Under the pieces are notes generated by a model, which saw only the letters and a program-made list of their open reading frames with translations, was not told the origin of the DNA and searched no databases. Both the position numbers and the translations under genes were made by a program. This document shows, piece by piece, positions 44,976 to 53,559 of a stretch of 64,000 bases of DNA. The stretch spans positions 1 to 64,000 of the forward strand of contig WLNJ01000001.1 in the NCBI GenBank assembly GCA_009699865.1, given 5' to 3'. The number at the start of each line of letters is the position of its first letter. Positions within the stretch are counted from its first letter, which is position 1. Origin of the DNA: Actinomycetota bacterium. GTDB taxonomy: Bacteria > Actinomycetota > Thermoleophilia > Solirubrobacterales > Solirubrobacteraceae.

Positions 44976-45829
44976 ACACGCCGGTTGCGCCTTCGGGGCC
45001 TGAGGCAAGCACTGTTGACGGAATCCTTGTCAACCCAAGCACGACCCCAGAGGGCACCGGGAACCATCCTTCATCACCCCGGTTCCGCAGCATCGTTGTA
45101 GTCCTCTGCATTATTGGAGGCGTTGCGCTCCTGCTTGCGGGAGGCCTCGCCGCCTCGAAGGTCCACTCCGGGTCCGACACCGCATGGTCCGATTGGTCGC
45201 CGACTAAGTCCGGGGCGGCCGGGGCACAGGAGATAGCCAACCATGTTGCCCCCTCCTACAAGGGCAGCAATGGGCAACAGCTTGTCTCAGTGACCGGTGG
45301 TGAGGTCAAGGTCGCAGACCTTCCTGTCCGAATCGCACTGAGAAACACCGGGGGGACAGGAGACATCAAGCTCGTCAGCGGAACCGGGATCCTCTACACA
45401 ATGTGCGGATTGGGGGCACACTGCGCGATCGCGGCAGGCAAGGCCTCCCTGCAGCGCATGCTTCTTCTCCGAAGAGAGGCGCTCGAGCTAGCGCTCTACA
45501 CATTCAAGTCAGATAGCAGCGTTGATCACGTGGCCGTCCTAATGCCTCCGCGCCCCGGAGAACGACAGATCAAGGACTCAAGTGGGACGACAAGGGTTGC
45601 CGGTAATCAAGGCACCGCAATGCTGATCACTCGCGATTCGGTCAAGACCGCACTCGCCAATCCCCTCAGCGCGATAATCCCCGCTCAAACACCCAGCGTT
45701 GACACCATCGCGAAGTCACCGGAGGCTGCAGCGGTCAACGCCCTGACTGGGCCAGACCTCTTCATGATGTCGATCATCGAGGGTCAGGATGCCACGGCAT
45801 ACCTGGTCCTTGACCCGATCAAGAACTGA
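44960..45829 (+). CDS. Membrane-anchored protein coupled to the FtsH-like gene
   Basis: A 289-residue protein of unknown function. A disordered N-terminus (1-40, Pro/Ser/Thr-rich) is followed by one TM helix (about 44-65, SIVVVLCIIGGVALLLAGGLA), then an approximately 220-residue domain probably outside the membrane, with two Cys in TMCGLGAHCAIAAGK (could form a disulfide) and RREALELALYTFKSD. No known domain was recognised. GGAAGGAGGAGAC directly upstream is a strong ribosome-binding site inside the FtsH-like gene, and the 16-base overlap indicates co-translation. It may be a partner or substrate adaptor of that protease, by context only. Confidence 0.8.
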   Translation: MAEDLDTPVAPSGPEASTVDGILVNPSTTPEGTGNHPSSPRFRSIVVVLCIIGGVALLLAGGLAASKVHSGSDTAWSDWSPTKSGAAGAQEIANHVAPSYKGSNGQQLVSVTGGEVKVADLPVRIALRNTGGTGDIKLVSGTGILYTMCGLGAHCAIAAGKASLQRMLLLRREALELALYTFKSDSSVDHVAVLMPPRPGERQIKDSSGTTRVAGNQGTAMLITRDSVKTALANPLSAIIPAQTPSVDTIAKSPEAAAVNALTGPDLFMMSIIEGQDATAYLVLDPIKN

Positions 45830-45832
45830 ACT

Positions 45833-46057
45833 TCAGGAACGCGGGCCGTGCCGGGCTGGCTGATCGCCACGAGCCTCGAAGCGCGTACACCTCAAGACAG
45901 GCATCCGCGGGTACTTAGGCCAGTCGGGATCTGTCTTCGCAAGCCCACACATTGAAAACTCTCCCCCTCTGCCAGAACGGATCAGCTGCTGATGAGCACA
46001 CGCGGAGCAGATTCCATATGGGCTGGGAGGCGACATTGACCCAAGTATCCCCTTCAT
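45833..46057 (-). CDS. Small zinc-ribbon-like protein
   Basis: A 74-residue protein with four cysteines: ICSACAHQQLI, then SMCGLAKTDPDWPKYPRMPVLRC. The layout CxxC, then C, then DPxWPKYPRxPVLRC matches a short actinobacterial protein type I recall without assigned function. ATG 46036 (seven codons later) is an alternative start. It lies convergent to the anchored-protein gene and divergent to the ABC pair, with four bases between its stop and the neighbouring stop. The conserved-looking cysteine pattern supports it as real. Confidence 0.6.
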   Translation of the reverse strand: MKGILGSMSPPSPYGICSACAHQQLIRSGRGGEFSMCGLAKTDPDWPKYPRMPVLRCTRFEARGDQPARHGPRS

Positions 46058-46106
46058 CGAAGCATCGGTCCACTCACCTCGCGTCTAAGGTGGCCCTGAA
46101 CAAATA

Positions 46107-47879
46107 ATGAGCACCTTCATCCGACTTCTCGGCTTCCTGAAGCCCTACCGCCGCTCCGTGATCTGGTCGCTGCTCCTCGCGCTTGGCGCCATGGCCATGA
46201 CAGTCGCCCTTCCGCTCTTGACAGGCCAAGCTGTCAACGCAATCAACAACCACGACGGGGGCAAGTCACTGAAGCTGCTCGCTCTCGCGGTTGTTGCAGC
46301 CGGAGTCATTCGACTTGCGCTCTCCGTCGCCCGTCGGGTCGTTGCTGGCAAGGTGTCACTTGGGATCGAATACGACTTGAGACAGCGCCTCTATGGCCAC
46401 CTCCAGAAGCTTGAGCTCGGCTTCTTCGAAGGGCAACAGACAGGCCAGCTGATGTCGCGCGCAACAGTGGACCTCCAAGCCGTCCGCTTCTTTCTGGGTT
46501 ATGGCCTGGTCTTCGTTGTCCAGTCGGCACTGACGATCTTTCTCTCAGCAATCGCAATGGGAATCCTCCAGCCCAAGCTGGCTGCCATCTCTCTCCTCCC
46601 AGTTCCAATTGTTGTCTATGTGGCCCGTGCCTACGGACGTCGTTCACGTCCCGCCCTCCAGGAAGTCCAGCAGCGAATCGCGGAGCTCACGGCCGAAGCG
46701 GAGGAGAACATCTCGGGCGTCCGAGTCGTGAAAGCTTTCGCCGCGGAAGACAGGCAGCTTGAGCGCTTCCGGCACGCGACTAGTCGCGTGTTCTCGCAAG
46801 CAATGTTTGCAACAAAACTCCAAGCAATGTTTAACCCTCTGATTGCCTTCCTTCCCAACATGGGACTGGCCGCGATCCTGCTGATTGGCGGAAGGGACGT
46901 CATCGCAGGACGCCTCACTATCGGCGCGTTCGTTGCTTTCTACGCCTATCTGCTGATGCTAATCGGCCCCATGAGAACGCTCGGCATTATGTTGGGAATG
47001 GCTCAGCGCGCTACAGCGTCCGGAGCTCGAATCTTCGAGATCCTCGACAGGGAGCCAGCGCTAACCTCACCGGAAGGAGCCCCGCCTCCCCCTCCAGGTG
47101 GTGGGCGAATTGAGTTCGAAGCCGTTTCGCTGTCCTACTCCGGATCCAACCGACCTGCCCTGTCAGAGATCAACCTGACTGTGGACGCGGGTCGCACCGT
47201 GGCAATAGTTGGACCGAGCGGCTCAGGCAAGAGCAGCCTCGCATCCCTTGTTCCCCGCCTCTATGACCCCCAGTCGGGAACGGTCCGCCTCGACGGTGCT
47301 GATGTCAGGTCATTGGACCTGCCAAGCCTGAGGCAGTCGGTTGCCATTGTTGGTGATGATCCCTTTCTGTTCTCAGCAACCGTCCATGACAACATCGCGT
47401 ACGGCCAGCCCAATGCCAGCCGCGAAGAGGTTGTACGGGCAGCACAACAGGCTCAGGCAGCCGGATTCATTGACTCCTTGCCAGACGGATATGACACCCG
47501 CATTGGGGAGCGTGGACTGACCCTCTCCGGCGGTCAACGGCAACGGATCGCCATCGCTAGGGCAATCGTCGCGGACCCACGGGTTCTGATACTCGACGAC
47601 GCAACTTCCTCAGTTGATGCCACTACCGAGCGGGAGATCAAACGAGCACTCCAGTCGGTGATGGAGGGAAGGACAACTCTGATCGTTGCCCACCGGCTCT
47701 CAACAATTGCACTCGCTGATGAAATTGCCGTTCTTGACGCAGGCCATCTGATCGATCACGGAACCCACTCAGAGTTGCTGGAGCGATCCGATCTCTATCG
47801 ACGCATTGTCGAAAAGGGACTTCCCGACAATGTCTTCCTCAACCGCAAGCCAGTTGAGTCCGAGGCAGCCGGGCTATGA
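46107..47879 (+). CDS. ABC transporter half-exporter, subunit 1 (degenerate ATPase site)
   Basis: A 590-residue type IV (ABCB-like) half-transporter: six TM helices in about 1-320, then the nucleotide-binding domain with Walker A GPSGSGKS, Q-loop VGDDPFLFSAT, signature LSGGQRQ, Walker B VLILDDATSSVD and H-loop IVAHRLST. The residue after Walker B Asp is Asp instead of the catalytic Glu, which marks the weak site of asymmetric exporters. The gene is followed, with a 4-base overlap, by the second half-transporter. Substrate (drug, lipid or peptide) cannot be read from sequence. Confidence 0.93.
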   Translation: MSTFIRLLGFLKPYRRSVIWSLLLALGAMAMTVALPLLTGQAVNAINNHDGGKSLKLLALAVVAAGVIRLALSVARRVVAGKVSLGIEYDLRQRLYGHLQKLELGFFEGQQTGQLMSRATVDLQAVRFFLGYGLVFVVQSALTIFLSAIAMGILQPKLAAISLLPVPIVVYVARAYGRRSRPALQEVQQRIAELTAEAEENISGVRVVKAFAAEDRQLERFRHATSRVFSQAMFATKLQAMFNPLIAFLPNMGLAAILLIGGRDVIAGRLTIGAFVAFYAYLLMLIGPMRTLGIMLGMAQRATASGARIFEILDREPALTSPEGAPPPPPGGGRIEFEAVSLSYSGSNRPALSEINLTVDAGRTVAIVGPSGSGKSSLASLVPRLYDPQSGTVRLDGADVRSLDLPSLRQSVAIVGDDPFLFSATVHDNIAYGQPNASREEVVRAAQQAQAAGFIDSLPDGYDTRIGERGLTLSGGQRQRIAIARAIVADPRVLILDDATSSVDATTEREIKRALQSVMEGRTTLIVAHRLSTIALADEIAVLDAGHLIDHGTHSELLERSDLYRRIVEKGLPDNVFLNRKPVESEAAGL

Positions 47880-49696
47880 CTGCGACCCAAACACCAGTAC
47901 TGAGCCGGTCCGCGGATGTGCGCCGCCGCATGCGAGGAACCGGGGATCGTGGAAGGAAGCTGAAGGGGCTGATCCGCCTCTTGCGCCCCTACCGAGGCCG
48001 GGTCATATTGATGTTCCTCACTCTGTTTGCGGCTACAGCTGCCGCCATTGCGCCGGCCCCGCTCGCAAAAATGGCAATCGACAAGGGCATAACGCCGAAG
48101 GATGTGGGCGCTCTAGATCAGACCGTGGCCCTTTTCGTAGCAAGCGCAGTGGTGTACCTCCTCGCCACATCAGCCCAGACCTGGCTCACGGGATGGGTCG
48201 GGCAGCGAGCCCTCGCGGACCTCCGGATGGAGCTGTTCCAGCATCTCCAGACACTCTCGGTCGAGTTCTACTCCAAGAACCGCTCGGGGGTGATCATCTC
48301 CCGTCTAACTAATGACGTAGAGGCACTTGACTCCCTAGTGAGCGATGGAATTGTCTCCCTCTTCCAAGGCACACTGACCCTGTTTGGGACGGCAGCAGTG
48401 CTGCTCTACCTGGACACTCAGCTCGCGCTCGCGACATTCGCGGTGGTCCCAATTCTTTGGATTGGTGGTCTTCTGTATCGGATTGCCTCAGCGGACATCT
48501 ACAGGCGCACTCGCGAGAAGATCGCAGCAATCACTTCCTACCTCCAGGAAACGCTCTCGGGAATCAGGGTGGTGAGGTCATTTGGCCAGGAACCTCGCCA
48601 CATGACCGAGTTCGCACAACTCAACGAAGCTAACCGCGGCGAGAACATGAAAACCGTTTACCTCAACGCCAGCTACTTCCCGGCGGTCGAGATGCTCAGC
48701 GCAGCCGTGACCGCCGGCATCCTCCTAGTCGGTGGTGCTGCAGCGGTTTCAGGCCGTCTCACTGTCGGCGTCGTGTTCGCTTTTGTAGCCGCTCTGAACA
48801 ACTTCTTCGACCCCATTTCCCAACTGAGTCAGCTTTACACGACATATCAGTCAGGCATGGCAGCGCTTGACAAGATCTTTGAGCTGCTTGACACCGAGGC
48901 CGACATCGTGGACCAACCCACTGCGGTTGATCTCCCACACATCGAGGGACGCCTCACCTTCGACCAGATCCAGTTCGGTTACGCAGGTCCTGATGGAGCA
49001 ATGGCACTCAACGGGATCACCTTCGAGGTCCCTGCTGGAACAAGCGTTGCGCTTGTGGGCGAAACCGGCGCCGGCAAGAGCACGCTGGCAAAGCTTGTGG
49101 CGCGGTTCCACGACCCGACTGAGGGACGTATGTTGGTTGACGGTCACGACCTCCGCGAGGTCACGGCGCGGTCGCTTCGCTCGCAGATGGGAATAGTCCC
49201 GCAGGAGCCATTCCTGTTCAGTGGCACCCTCGCGGACAACATCGGTTTCGGACTCCAGGGGGCAACCCGCGAGCAGATAGTTGAGGCGGGCACACTAGTG
49301 GGCCTTGACACGGTCGTCGAGTCATTCAACGAGGGTTGGGACGCCCCTGTCGGCGAGCGAGGGGTTCAGCTCTCCTCAGGTCAACGCCAACTCGTTGCCT
49401 TCGCGCGAGCACTCGTGTCCGACCCGCGAATCTTGGTCCTTGATGAAGCAACTGCCAATGTGGATGTTCACACCGAGGAGCGCATCGAGGAGGCCCTCGA
49501 GAAGCTTCTGGTCGGCCGGACGGCCGTGATCATCGCGCACCGGCTCTCAACAATCAGAACCGCAGACATGATTGTTGTACTTGAACACGGACGGGTCGTT
49601 GAGAGCGGCAGCCACGATGAGCTAATTGAAGCTGGTGGACATTTCAGCGCCCTTCACAGGGACTGGATGGACCACGCCGGACCACTATCTAAGTAG
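47876..49696 (+). CDS. ABC transporter half-exporter, subunit 2
   Basis: A 606-residue partner of the preceding half-transporter. TM domain about 40-330, then an NBD with Walker A GETGAGKS, Q-loop VPQEPFLFSGTL, signature LSSGQRQ, Walker B ILVLDEATANVD with the catalytic Glu, and H-loop IIAHRLSTI. The signature has Ser where the second Gly normally is. Together with the Asp in subunit 1 this makes one weakened and one intact composite ATP site in the dimer. ATGA overlap indicates coupled translation. Confidence 0.93.
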   Translation: MTATQTPVLSRSADVRRRMRGTGDRGRKLKGLIRLLRPYRGRVILMFLTLFAATAAAIAPAPLAKMAIDKGITPKDVGALDQTVALFVASAVVYLLATSAQTWLTGWVGQRALADLRMELFQHLQTLSVEFYSKNRSGVIISRLTNDVEALDSLVSDGIVSLFQGTLTLFGTAAVLLYLDTQLALATFAVVPILWIGGLLYRIASADIYRRTREKIAAITSYLQETLSGIRVVRSFGQEPRHMTEFAQLNEANRGENMKTVYLNASYFPAVEMLSAAVTAGILLVGGAAAVSGRLTVGVVFAFVAALNNFFDPISQLSQLYTTYQSGMAALDKIFELLDTEADIVDQPTAVDLPHIEGRLTFDQIQFGYAGPDGAMALNGITFEVPAGTSVALVGETGAGKSTLAKLVARFHDPTEGRMLVDGHDLREVTARSLRSQMGIVPQEPFLFSGTLADNIGFGLQGATREQIVEAGTLVGLDTVVESFNEGWDAPVGERGVQLSSGQRQLVAFARALVSDPRILVLDEATANVDVHTEERIEEALEKLLVGRTAVIIAHRLSTIRTADMIVVLEHGRVVESGSHDELIEAGGHFSALHRDWMDHAGPLSK

Positions 49697-49700
49697 GAAG

Positions 49701-49771
49701 CTGCGGGACAGGGATTCGAACCCCGATTACCCGGACCAGAACCGGACGTCTTGCCGTTAGACGATCCCGCA
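49701..49771 (-). tRNA. tRNA-Gln (CTG anticodon)
   Basis: A 71-nt cloverleaf: acceptor TGCGGGA/TCCCGCA with the U1-A72 pair typical of tRNA-Gln, D stem GTCT/AGAC, anticodon loop TTCTGGT with CTG, T arm CGGGG-TTCGAAT-CCCTG, discriminator G. CCA is not encoded. Its 3' end comes within five bases of the stop of the ABC transporter gene on the other strand. Confidence 0.95.
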
Positions 49772-49798
49772 TGGATCAGGCGCTGATGATAGCGATGC

Positions 49799-50284
49799 TC
49801 AGCTGTCGGGCCATCCGTCGGGAATCTCGAACTCGATATCCCCCCGGGAGATGGCGTACTGGCCTGCGGCACCCGAACCTATCTCTAGCGGCGCACCGCC
49901 ATCGGCAGTCCTGAACTCAGCAGCAGCTAGGGCCTCGGGTCCGAAGAACCCAGCAAGTGCACCGAGTGACCGAGCAAGGTTCTCCAGCCCACCGATTGCT
50001 CCAACGATCTTTCCCTCATCGTCGTCAACGTCAAAGTCCGGAAACTTGTGTAGGTGGAGCTCTCCCAGCGTCGTCCCCCCGAGCCCATCAAGCGCGGGAA
50101 CGGTGCGCATCTCCTCTCCCTCTGCAACAGAGATCACGCCCTCCAAATGGTCATATCGGACGAGCGCAGGCGAGACGTCATCTCCTTGTGGAATTAGGAC
50201 ACCAACAGCTAAAGCGCCGGTGCCTTCAGCCCAGCCGACGAGAGTGGCTGCCGTGTCGGCGAGGCTTGGGATCCCCTCTGACAT
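49799..50284 (-). CDS. Hypothetical protein following the TrkA-like genes
   Basis: A 161-residue acidic soluble protein, not recognised. It has no TM segment; mixed alpha/beta with GELHLHKFPDFDVDDDEGKI and GGLENLARSLGALAGFFG as notable stretches. It starts 14 bases after the stop of the second TrkA-like gene and seems to be the last gene of that cluster before tRNA-Gln. The clear start and lack of competing frames support it as a gene. No function is proposed. Confidence 0.7.
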   Translation of the reverse strand: MSEGIPSLADTAATLVGWAEGTGALAVGVLIPQGDDVSPALVRYDHLEGVISVAEGEEMRTVPALDGLGGTTLGELHLHKFPDFDVDDDEGKIVGAIGGLENLARSLGALAGFFGPEALAAAEFRTADGGAPLEIGSGAAGQYAISRGDIEFEIPDGWPDS

Positions 50285-50298
50285 GCCTCTGTTCCCGC

Positions 50299-50967
50299 TC
50301 AGGAAGTGCTGGGCACGTTGAAGACCGCTGCTACCTGCTCCTCGAGACCTGGAGCCAACACGACGAGTACCTCATCTCCGACGCCGATGACAGTGTCAGC
50401 CCGTGGAACAAAGCCACCATCAGGCCTCAAAACGCTGATGATCAGGCTGCCATCCGGGAGAGGAATGTCTGAGACTGCGGCGTTGGCAGCAGGCGCGCCC
50501 TCAATGACCTCTACCTCGATGATCTCGATGTGGTCATCAGTCAACTCAAGGAGGTGAACGAGGCCGATCTTGGGTACCTCATGCTCAATCAGACGGAGGA
50601 TCATGTTCGTGGCTGATACGGCTGGCCGGATTCCAAGCAGGTGGAAGTGCTCAACATTGCGTGGGTTGTTGACTCGGGCAACAATCCGCTCGCACATGTA
50701 CTTCTCTTTCGCCATCTGACAGATCAGGATGTTGTCCTCGTCATCACCTGTCACGGCAACAAGAAGATCTGCCCTGAGCACCCCGGCCCGTTCTAGCACC
50801 CACATCTCTGTCGCATCTCCGTACTGGACAACATGCTCAAGTTCGTCCTCAATGACCGTGTATCGATCACGTCGCTGCTCGATGAGAGTGACCTCGTAGC
50901 CCTTCTCGAGGAGCTCCCTCGCAAGGTTGACCCCGACCTTCCCACCGCCTGCGATGACTACATACAT
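50299..50967 (-). CDS. TrkA-like RCK protein with NAD-binding and C-terminal domains
   Basis: A 222-residue potassium-transport regulator of the TrkA/KtrA type. The Rossmann RCK-N domain begins MYVVIAGGGKVGVNLARELLEKGY and has VVQYGDATEMWVLERAGV and AVTGDDEDNILICQMAKEKY. A TrkA_C domain (about 145-222) follows, with IEVEVIEGAPAANAAVSDIPLP and GDEVLVVLAPGLEEQVAAVF. ATG 50967 (GGAGG before it) is chosen rather than the longer open frame. It is one base past the stop of the previous TrkA-like gene. RCK proteins bind nucleotides and open K+ or cation transporters. Confidence 0.92.
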   Translation of the reverse strand: MYVVIAGGGKVGVNLARELLEKGYEVTLIEQRRDRYTVIEDELEHVVQYGDATEMWVLERAGVLRADLLVAVTGDDEDNILICQMAKEKYMCERIVARVNNPRNVEHFHLLGIRPAVSATNMILRLIEHEVPKIGLVHLLELTDDHIEIIEVEVIEGAPAANAAVSDIPLPDGSLIISVLRPDGGFVPRADTVIGVGDEVLVVLAPGLEEQVAAVFNVPSTS

Positions 50968-50968
50968 C

Positions 50969-51406
50969 TCAGGAACCTCCCTCGGCGGCGGCAATCGAGT
51001 TGTCCACGAGCTCAATCGCGCGGCTGGTACCGCAGATTGTTTCGATACCGCCGCGCTGGCCGTACCACTCAGCACGAGCCGGATCCAATACCCGGGCAAT
51101 GACCTTGGAGACCTTGAAGCGCTCCTTGGCAATCTGTGCGACGACAAGATTTGTGTTGTCTCCGTTGGTGGCGGCAACGACAACATCCGCCCGCTCAATT
51201 CCTGCGGCGATCAGAGCGTCGCTCTCAAGTGCGGCGCCGACGGTGAAGAGGCCTCCAGCCTCCTCCCATGTGGTCGGCATTCCCTGTTCAAGCTGCTCGT
51301 GGGAGAGAGCGTCTCTGTCAAGCACGGACACGGTGTCGCCGCGCTCAAGAGCACGCTTGGCGACGCTAGCGCCCACCCGTCCAACTCCAACCACAAGAAC
51401 GAACAT
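50969..51406 (-). CDS. TrkA-N (RCK-N) only protein
   Basis: A 145-residue RCK protein with only the NAD-binding half: MFVLVVGVGRVGASVAKRALERGD, VGAALESDALIAAGIERAD, AATNGDNTNLVVAQIAKERF. The family's C-terminal domain is absent, ending RAIELVDNSIAAAEGGS, so it may pair with the larger TrkA-like protein encoded next. The TrkA-TrkA pair recalls ceoB-ceoC beside an APC-type permease gene in mycobacteria. The APC gene here is 9 bases upstream on the same strand. Confidence 0.9.
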   Translation of the reverse strand: MFVLVVGVGRVGASVAKRALERGDTVSVLDRDALSHEQLEQGMPTTWEEAGGLFTVGAALESDALIAAGIERADVVVAATNGDNTNLVVAQIAKERFKVSKVIARVLDPARAEWYGQRGGIETICGTSRAIELVDNSIAAAEGGS

Positions 51407-51415
51407 ACGGCGATC

Positions 51416-53374
51416 CTACTCCGCTTCCCCGGCTTCATCCTCGTCGTCGCGGCTACGCGTTCCCTCAAGGTTTGTGGAAGGGACGGTGACGAGGACCCGA
51501 CATGCCGCCTTCCGCAGGACAAAGCGGGTCATTTCGCCAAGCCCAACCTGCCGGCCGATGCCCGCCGGCGCTGTTCGCGCAGCCCGAGTGGGCTCCTCTG
51601 CCGAAAGAATGATCACGTCAACCCCACGCCGCTTGGCCTCGCGGACGATCCCATCCCCCAGTTTCCGCACCCTGACTTGAGCCGTGGAGACGGTCACACC
51701 CTGATATTCCTCACCAACCGCCTTAGCGTGCCTCAAAGCCGTAAGTGCAAGCTCGGTCTGCTCTCGACTGATTGAGGCATCCAAGGGAAGGGCCAGTGGG
51801 ATCTCGTGGAACCAGATTGCCTCAATGACCGCACCATTCTCCTCGAGGTCATCGTGTCGGCTACCGGCCAGGCGACCTGCCGTCTGGACAATGTCGTCGT
51901 CTAGGTCAGTCCCAAGGATTGGAACGAGTATTGAGCCGTATGAGGCCGCCTCATCCGAGTAGGTAAGTGCTCTCTCCGAGACCTCAACCGCCCCAAGGAT
52001 GCTGTTCCCGGTCAGGAGTCGGTAGACGATGTAAAGCAGCACTCCTCCTGCCAACCAGGCTGAGCCAACAACTCGTGCCGCCGGGTGAAGAACCAACACG
52101 GCAATGAAGGCCGCTGCCGACGCAGTCGCTCCCACGGCGGCAGGGATCGGAACCGACCTGCTTGCCATCCCCACCGAAAGCGGCATTCGCCAGCTCCCCG
52201 GGGACATAACTCCCGTCCAGCGGAGCTTGATGACGGACAGATGAGCGATGGTGATGGCAAGCATCGCTCCAAAGGCGTAAAGGCCTGCCAACATCTTGAT
52301 ATTCCCCGGGGCCGCGAGGCCTGTGGCAGCAAGGCCCGACAGGATGATGATTAGCCAAGGAGTTCCGAAGCGTGAGCTCACTCGCGCAACCACCCGCGGA
52401 ATTTGCCTGTGGCGGGCCAGTGAGTAGGACAGCCGCGATAGGCCCAGCATCGCGGAACGGACCGCGGCGGTGAGTCCAATGAAACCGCTGATGGCAACCA
52501 CCTTCGCGAGGATGTCCCCGAGCGCTCCGGCGCTAAGGCCTTGCGCGACACCTACCAGCGGAGCGTTGAGCCATTCGGACCCGAGGGCAGTTGCTCCTCC
52601 TTGGACGGGAACAGCAGCAAGGGCAACACACGCTATCCCGACGTGGAGGACCACAATTACGCCCACCCCGCCAACAAGCATCCTCTTGACGCCCCGACCA
52701 TCCATCCTGAATTCAGGGGCAAGACTCGCCGCAGCTTCAAGCCCAGTGAAGGCAACCGTTACCAACGTCAATGCGTAGACGAGGTTTGCCCAAGTTGGCG
52801 ACACTCCAAGATCCACGCCCTTGGTGATCAGCCCCGCATTTCCGATGAGAAAGACAAGCCCGACAGCCAGCACAACCGCCTGAACTCCAATATCGGCAAC
52901 CGCGATGACAATTCGGTTCCGTGTTGCGGACGGATTCGCCCCTCGGATGTTGGCCACTACCGCATAGAGCACGACCAGCCCTGCCGTCAGCGCTCTGCCC
53001 CAACCATGTCCGAGCGGAGCCCAGATAGTGCCCAGATACCCGGCTGCGGTGGTGGCTGCAAGCGCCATCACCACCAAGAAATCGAGAACCACAGCCCAAC
53101 CAGCCGCAAACGAAACGAGCTCATTGAAAGCGTGACGGGCAAGCGAACTGGACCCGCCCGGCTCTGGATGGCCCAGCGCCCCTTCCGTATAGCTCATAGC
53201 GGCTAGACCGAGGAAAAGGCCGCCCGCGAGAAAGACGAGCGGAGTCAGCCCTAGGGCCTTGTCTGCAATCAGCCCCAAAGCGAAATAGAGAGCGGCAGCG
53301 CTGGTTGTATAGACCAGCGAGAACAACCCAAGTGGGCCAACACGCTGCGCCTGGACTTCATCCCGACCGGTCAT
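51416..53374 (-). CDS. APC-superfamily transporter with C-terminal USP-like domain (1)
   Basis: A 652-residue permease: about twelve TM helices in residues 10-470 and a cytoplasmic alpha/beta domain of the universal-stress-protein type in about 480-640 (YGSILVPILGTDLDDDIVQTAG, RRGVDVIILSAEEP). The TM part shows GLFSLVYTTSAAALYFALGL and EPGGSSSLARHAFNELVSF, the amino acid-polyamine-organocation pattern. APC plus USP-like tails are also seen in KimA-type K+ importers, so ion or amino acid uptake are both possible. It is followed by two RCK genes. ATG 53374 overlaps the small membrane gene upstream (ATGA). Confidence 0.87.
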   Translation of the reverse strand: MTGRDEVQAQRVGPLGLFSLVYTTSAAALYFALGLIADKALGLTPLVFLAGGLFLGLAAMSYTEGALGHPEPGGSSSLARHAFNELVSFAAGWAVVLDFLVVMALAATTAAGYLGTIWAPLGHGWGRALTAGLVVLYAVVANIRGANPSATRNRIVIAVADIGVQAVVLAVGLVFLIGNAGLITKGVDLGVSPTWANLVYALTLVTVAFTGLEAAASLAPEFRMDGRGVKRMLVGGVGVIVVLHVGIACVALAAVPVQGGATALGSEWLNAPLVGVAQGLSAGALGDILAKVVAISGFIGLTAAVRSAMLGLSRLSYSLARHRQIPRVVARVSSRFGTPWLIIILSGLAATGLAAPGNIKMLAGLYAFGAMLAITIAHLSVIKLRWTGVMSPGSWRMPLSVGMASRSVPIPAAVGATASAAAFIAVLVLHPAARVVGSAWLAGGVLLYIVYRLLTGNSILGAVEVSERALTYSDEAASYGSILVPILGTDLDDDIVQTAGRLAGSRHDDLEENGAVIEAIWFHEIPLALPLDASISREQTELALTALRHAKAVGEEYQGVTVSTAQVRVRKLGDGIVREAKRRGVDVIILSAEEPTRAARTAPAGIGRQVGLGEMTRFVLRKAACRVLVTVPSTNLEGTRSRDDEDEAGEAE

Positions 53375-53559
53375 CCGCCCCTCACCGTCAGCCAGTACCG
53401 CCCGAGGCCGGCAGCAACGAAGAGAACGCCCATCAAGACACCAACCGAGAGGACCCCGCCTCCGGAAGTGATCGCCCTAACAACAAGCGCAATGCCAACC
53501 AAGACCATCGCGCCAGCAAGGAAGCGAATGGTTGACCTGTGAACACCCGGTTGGCTCAT
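53371..53559 (-). CDS. 62-residue two-TM protein between the two APC-USP transporters
   Basis: MSQPGVHRSTIRFLAGAMV starts a mostly hydrophobic 62-residue protein with two predicted TM helices (about 11-28 and 33-52) and a basic end (RYWLTVRGG). It overlaps the stop of the upstream transporter and the start of the downstream one by four bases each (ATGA at both ends), a strong sign of a real coupled gene. The frame is also open further upstream, but then it would run into the transporter gene. Perhaps a small accessory subunit; no family recognised. Confidence 0.72.
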   Translation of the reverse strand: MSQPGVHRSTIRFLAGAMVLVGIALVVRAITSGGGVLSVGVLMGVLFVAAGLGRYWLTVRGG

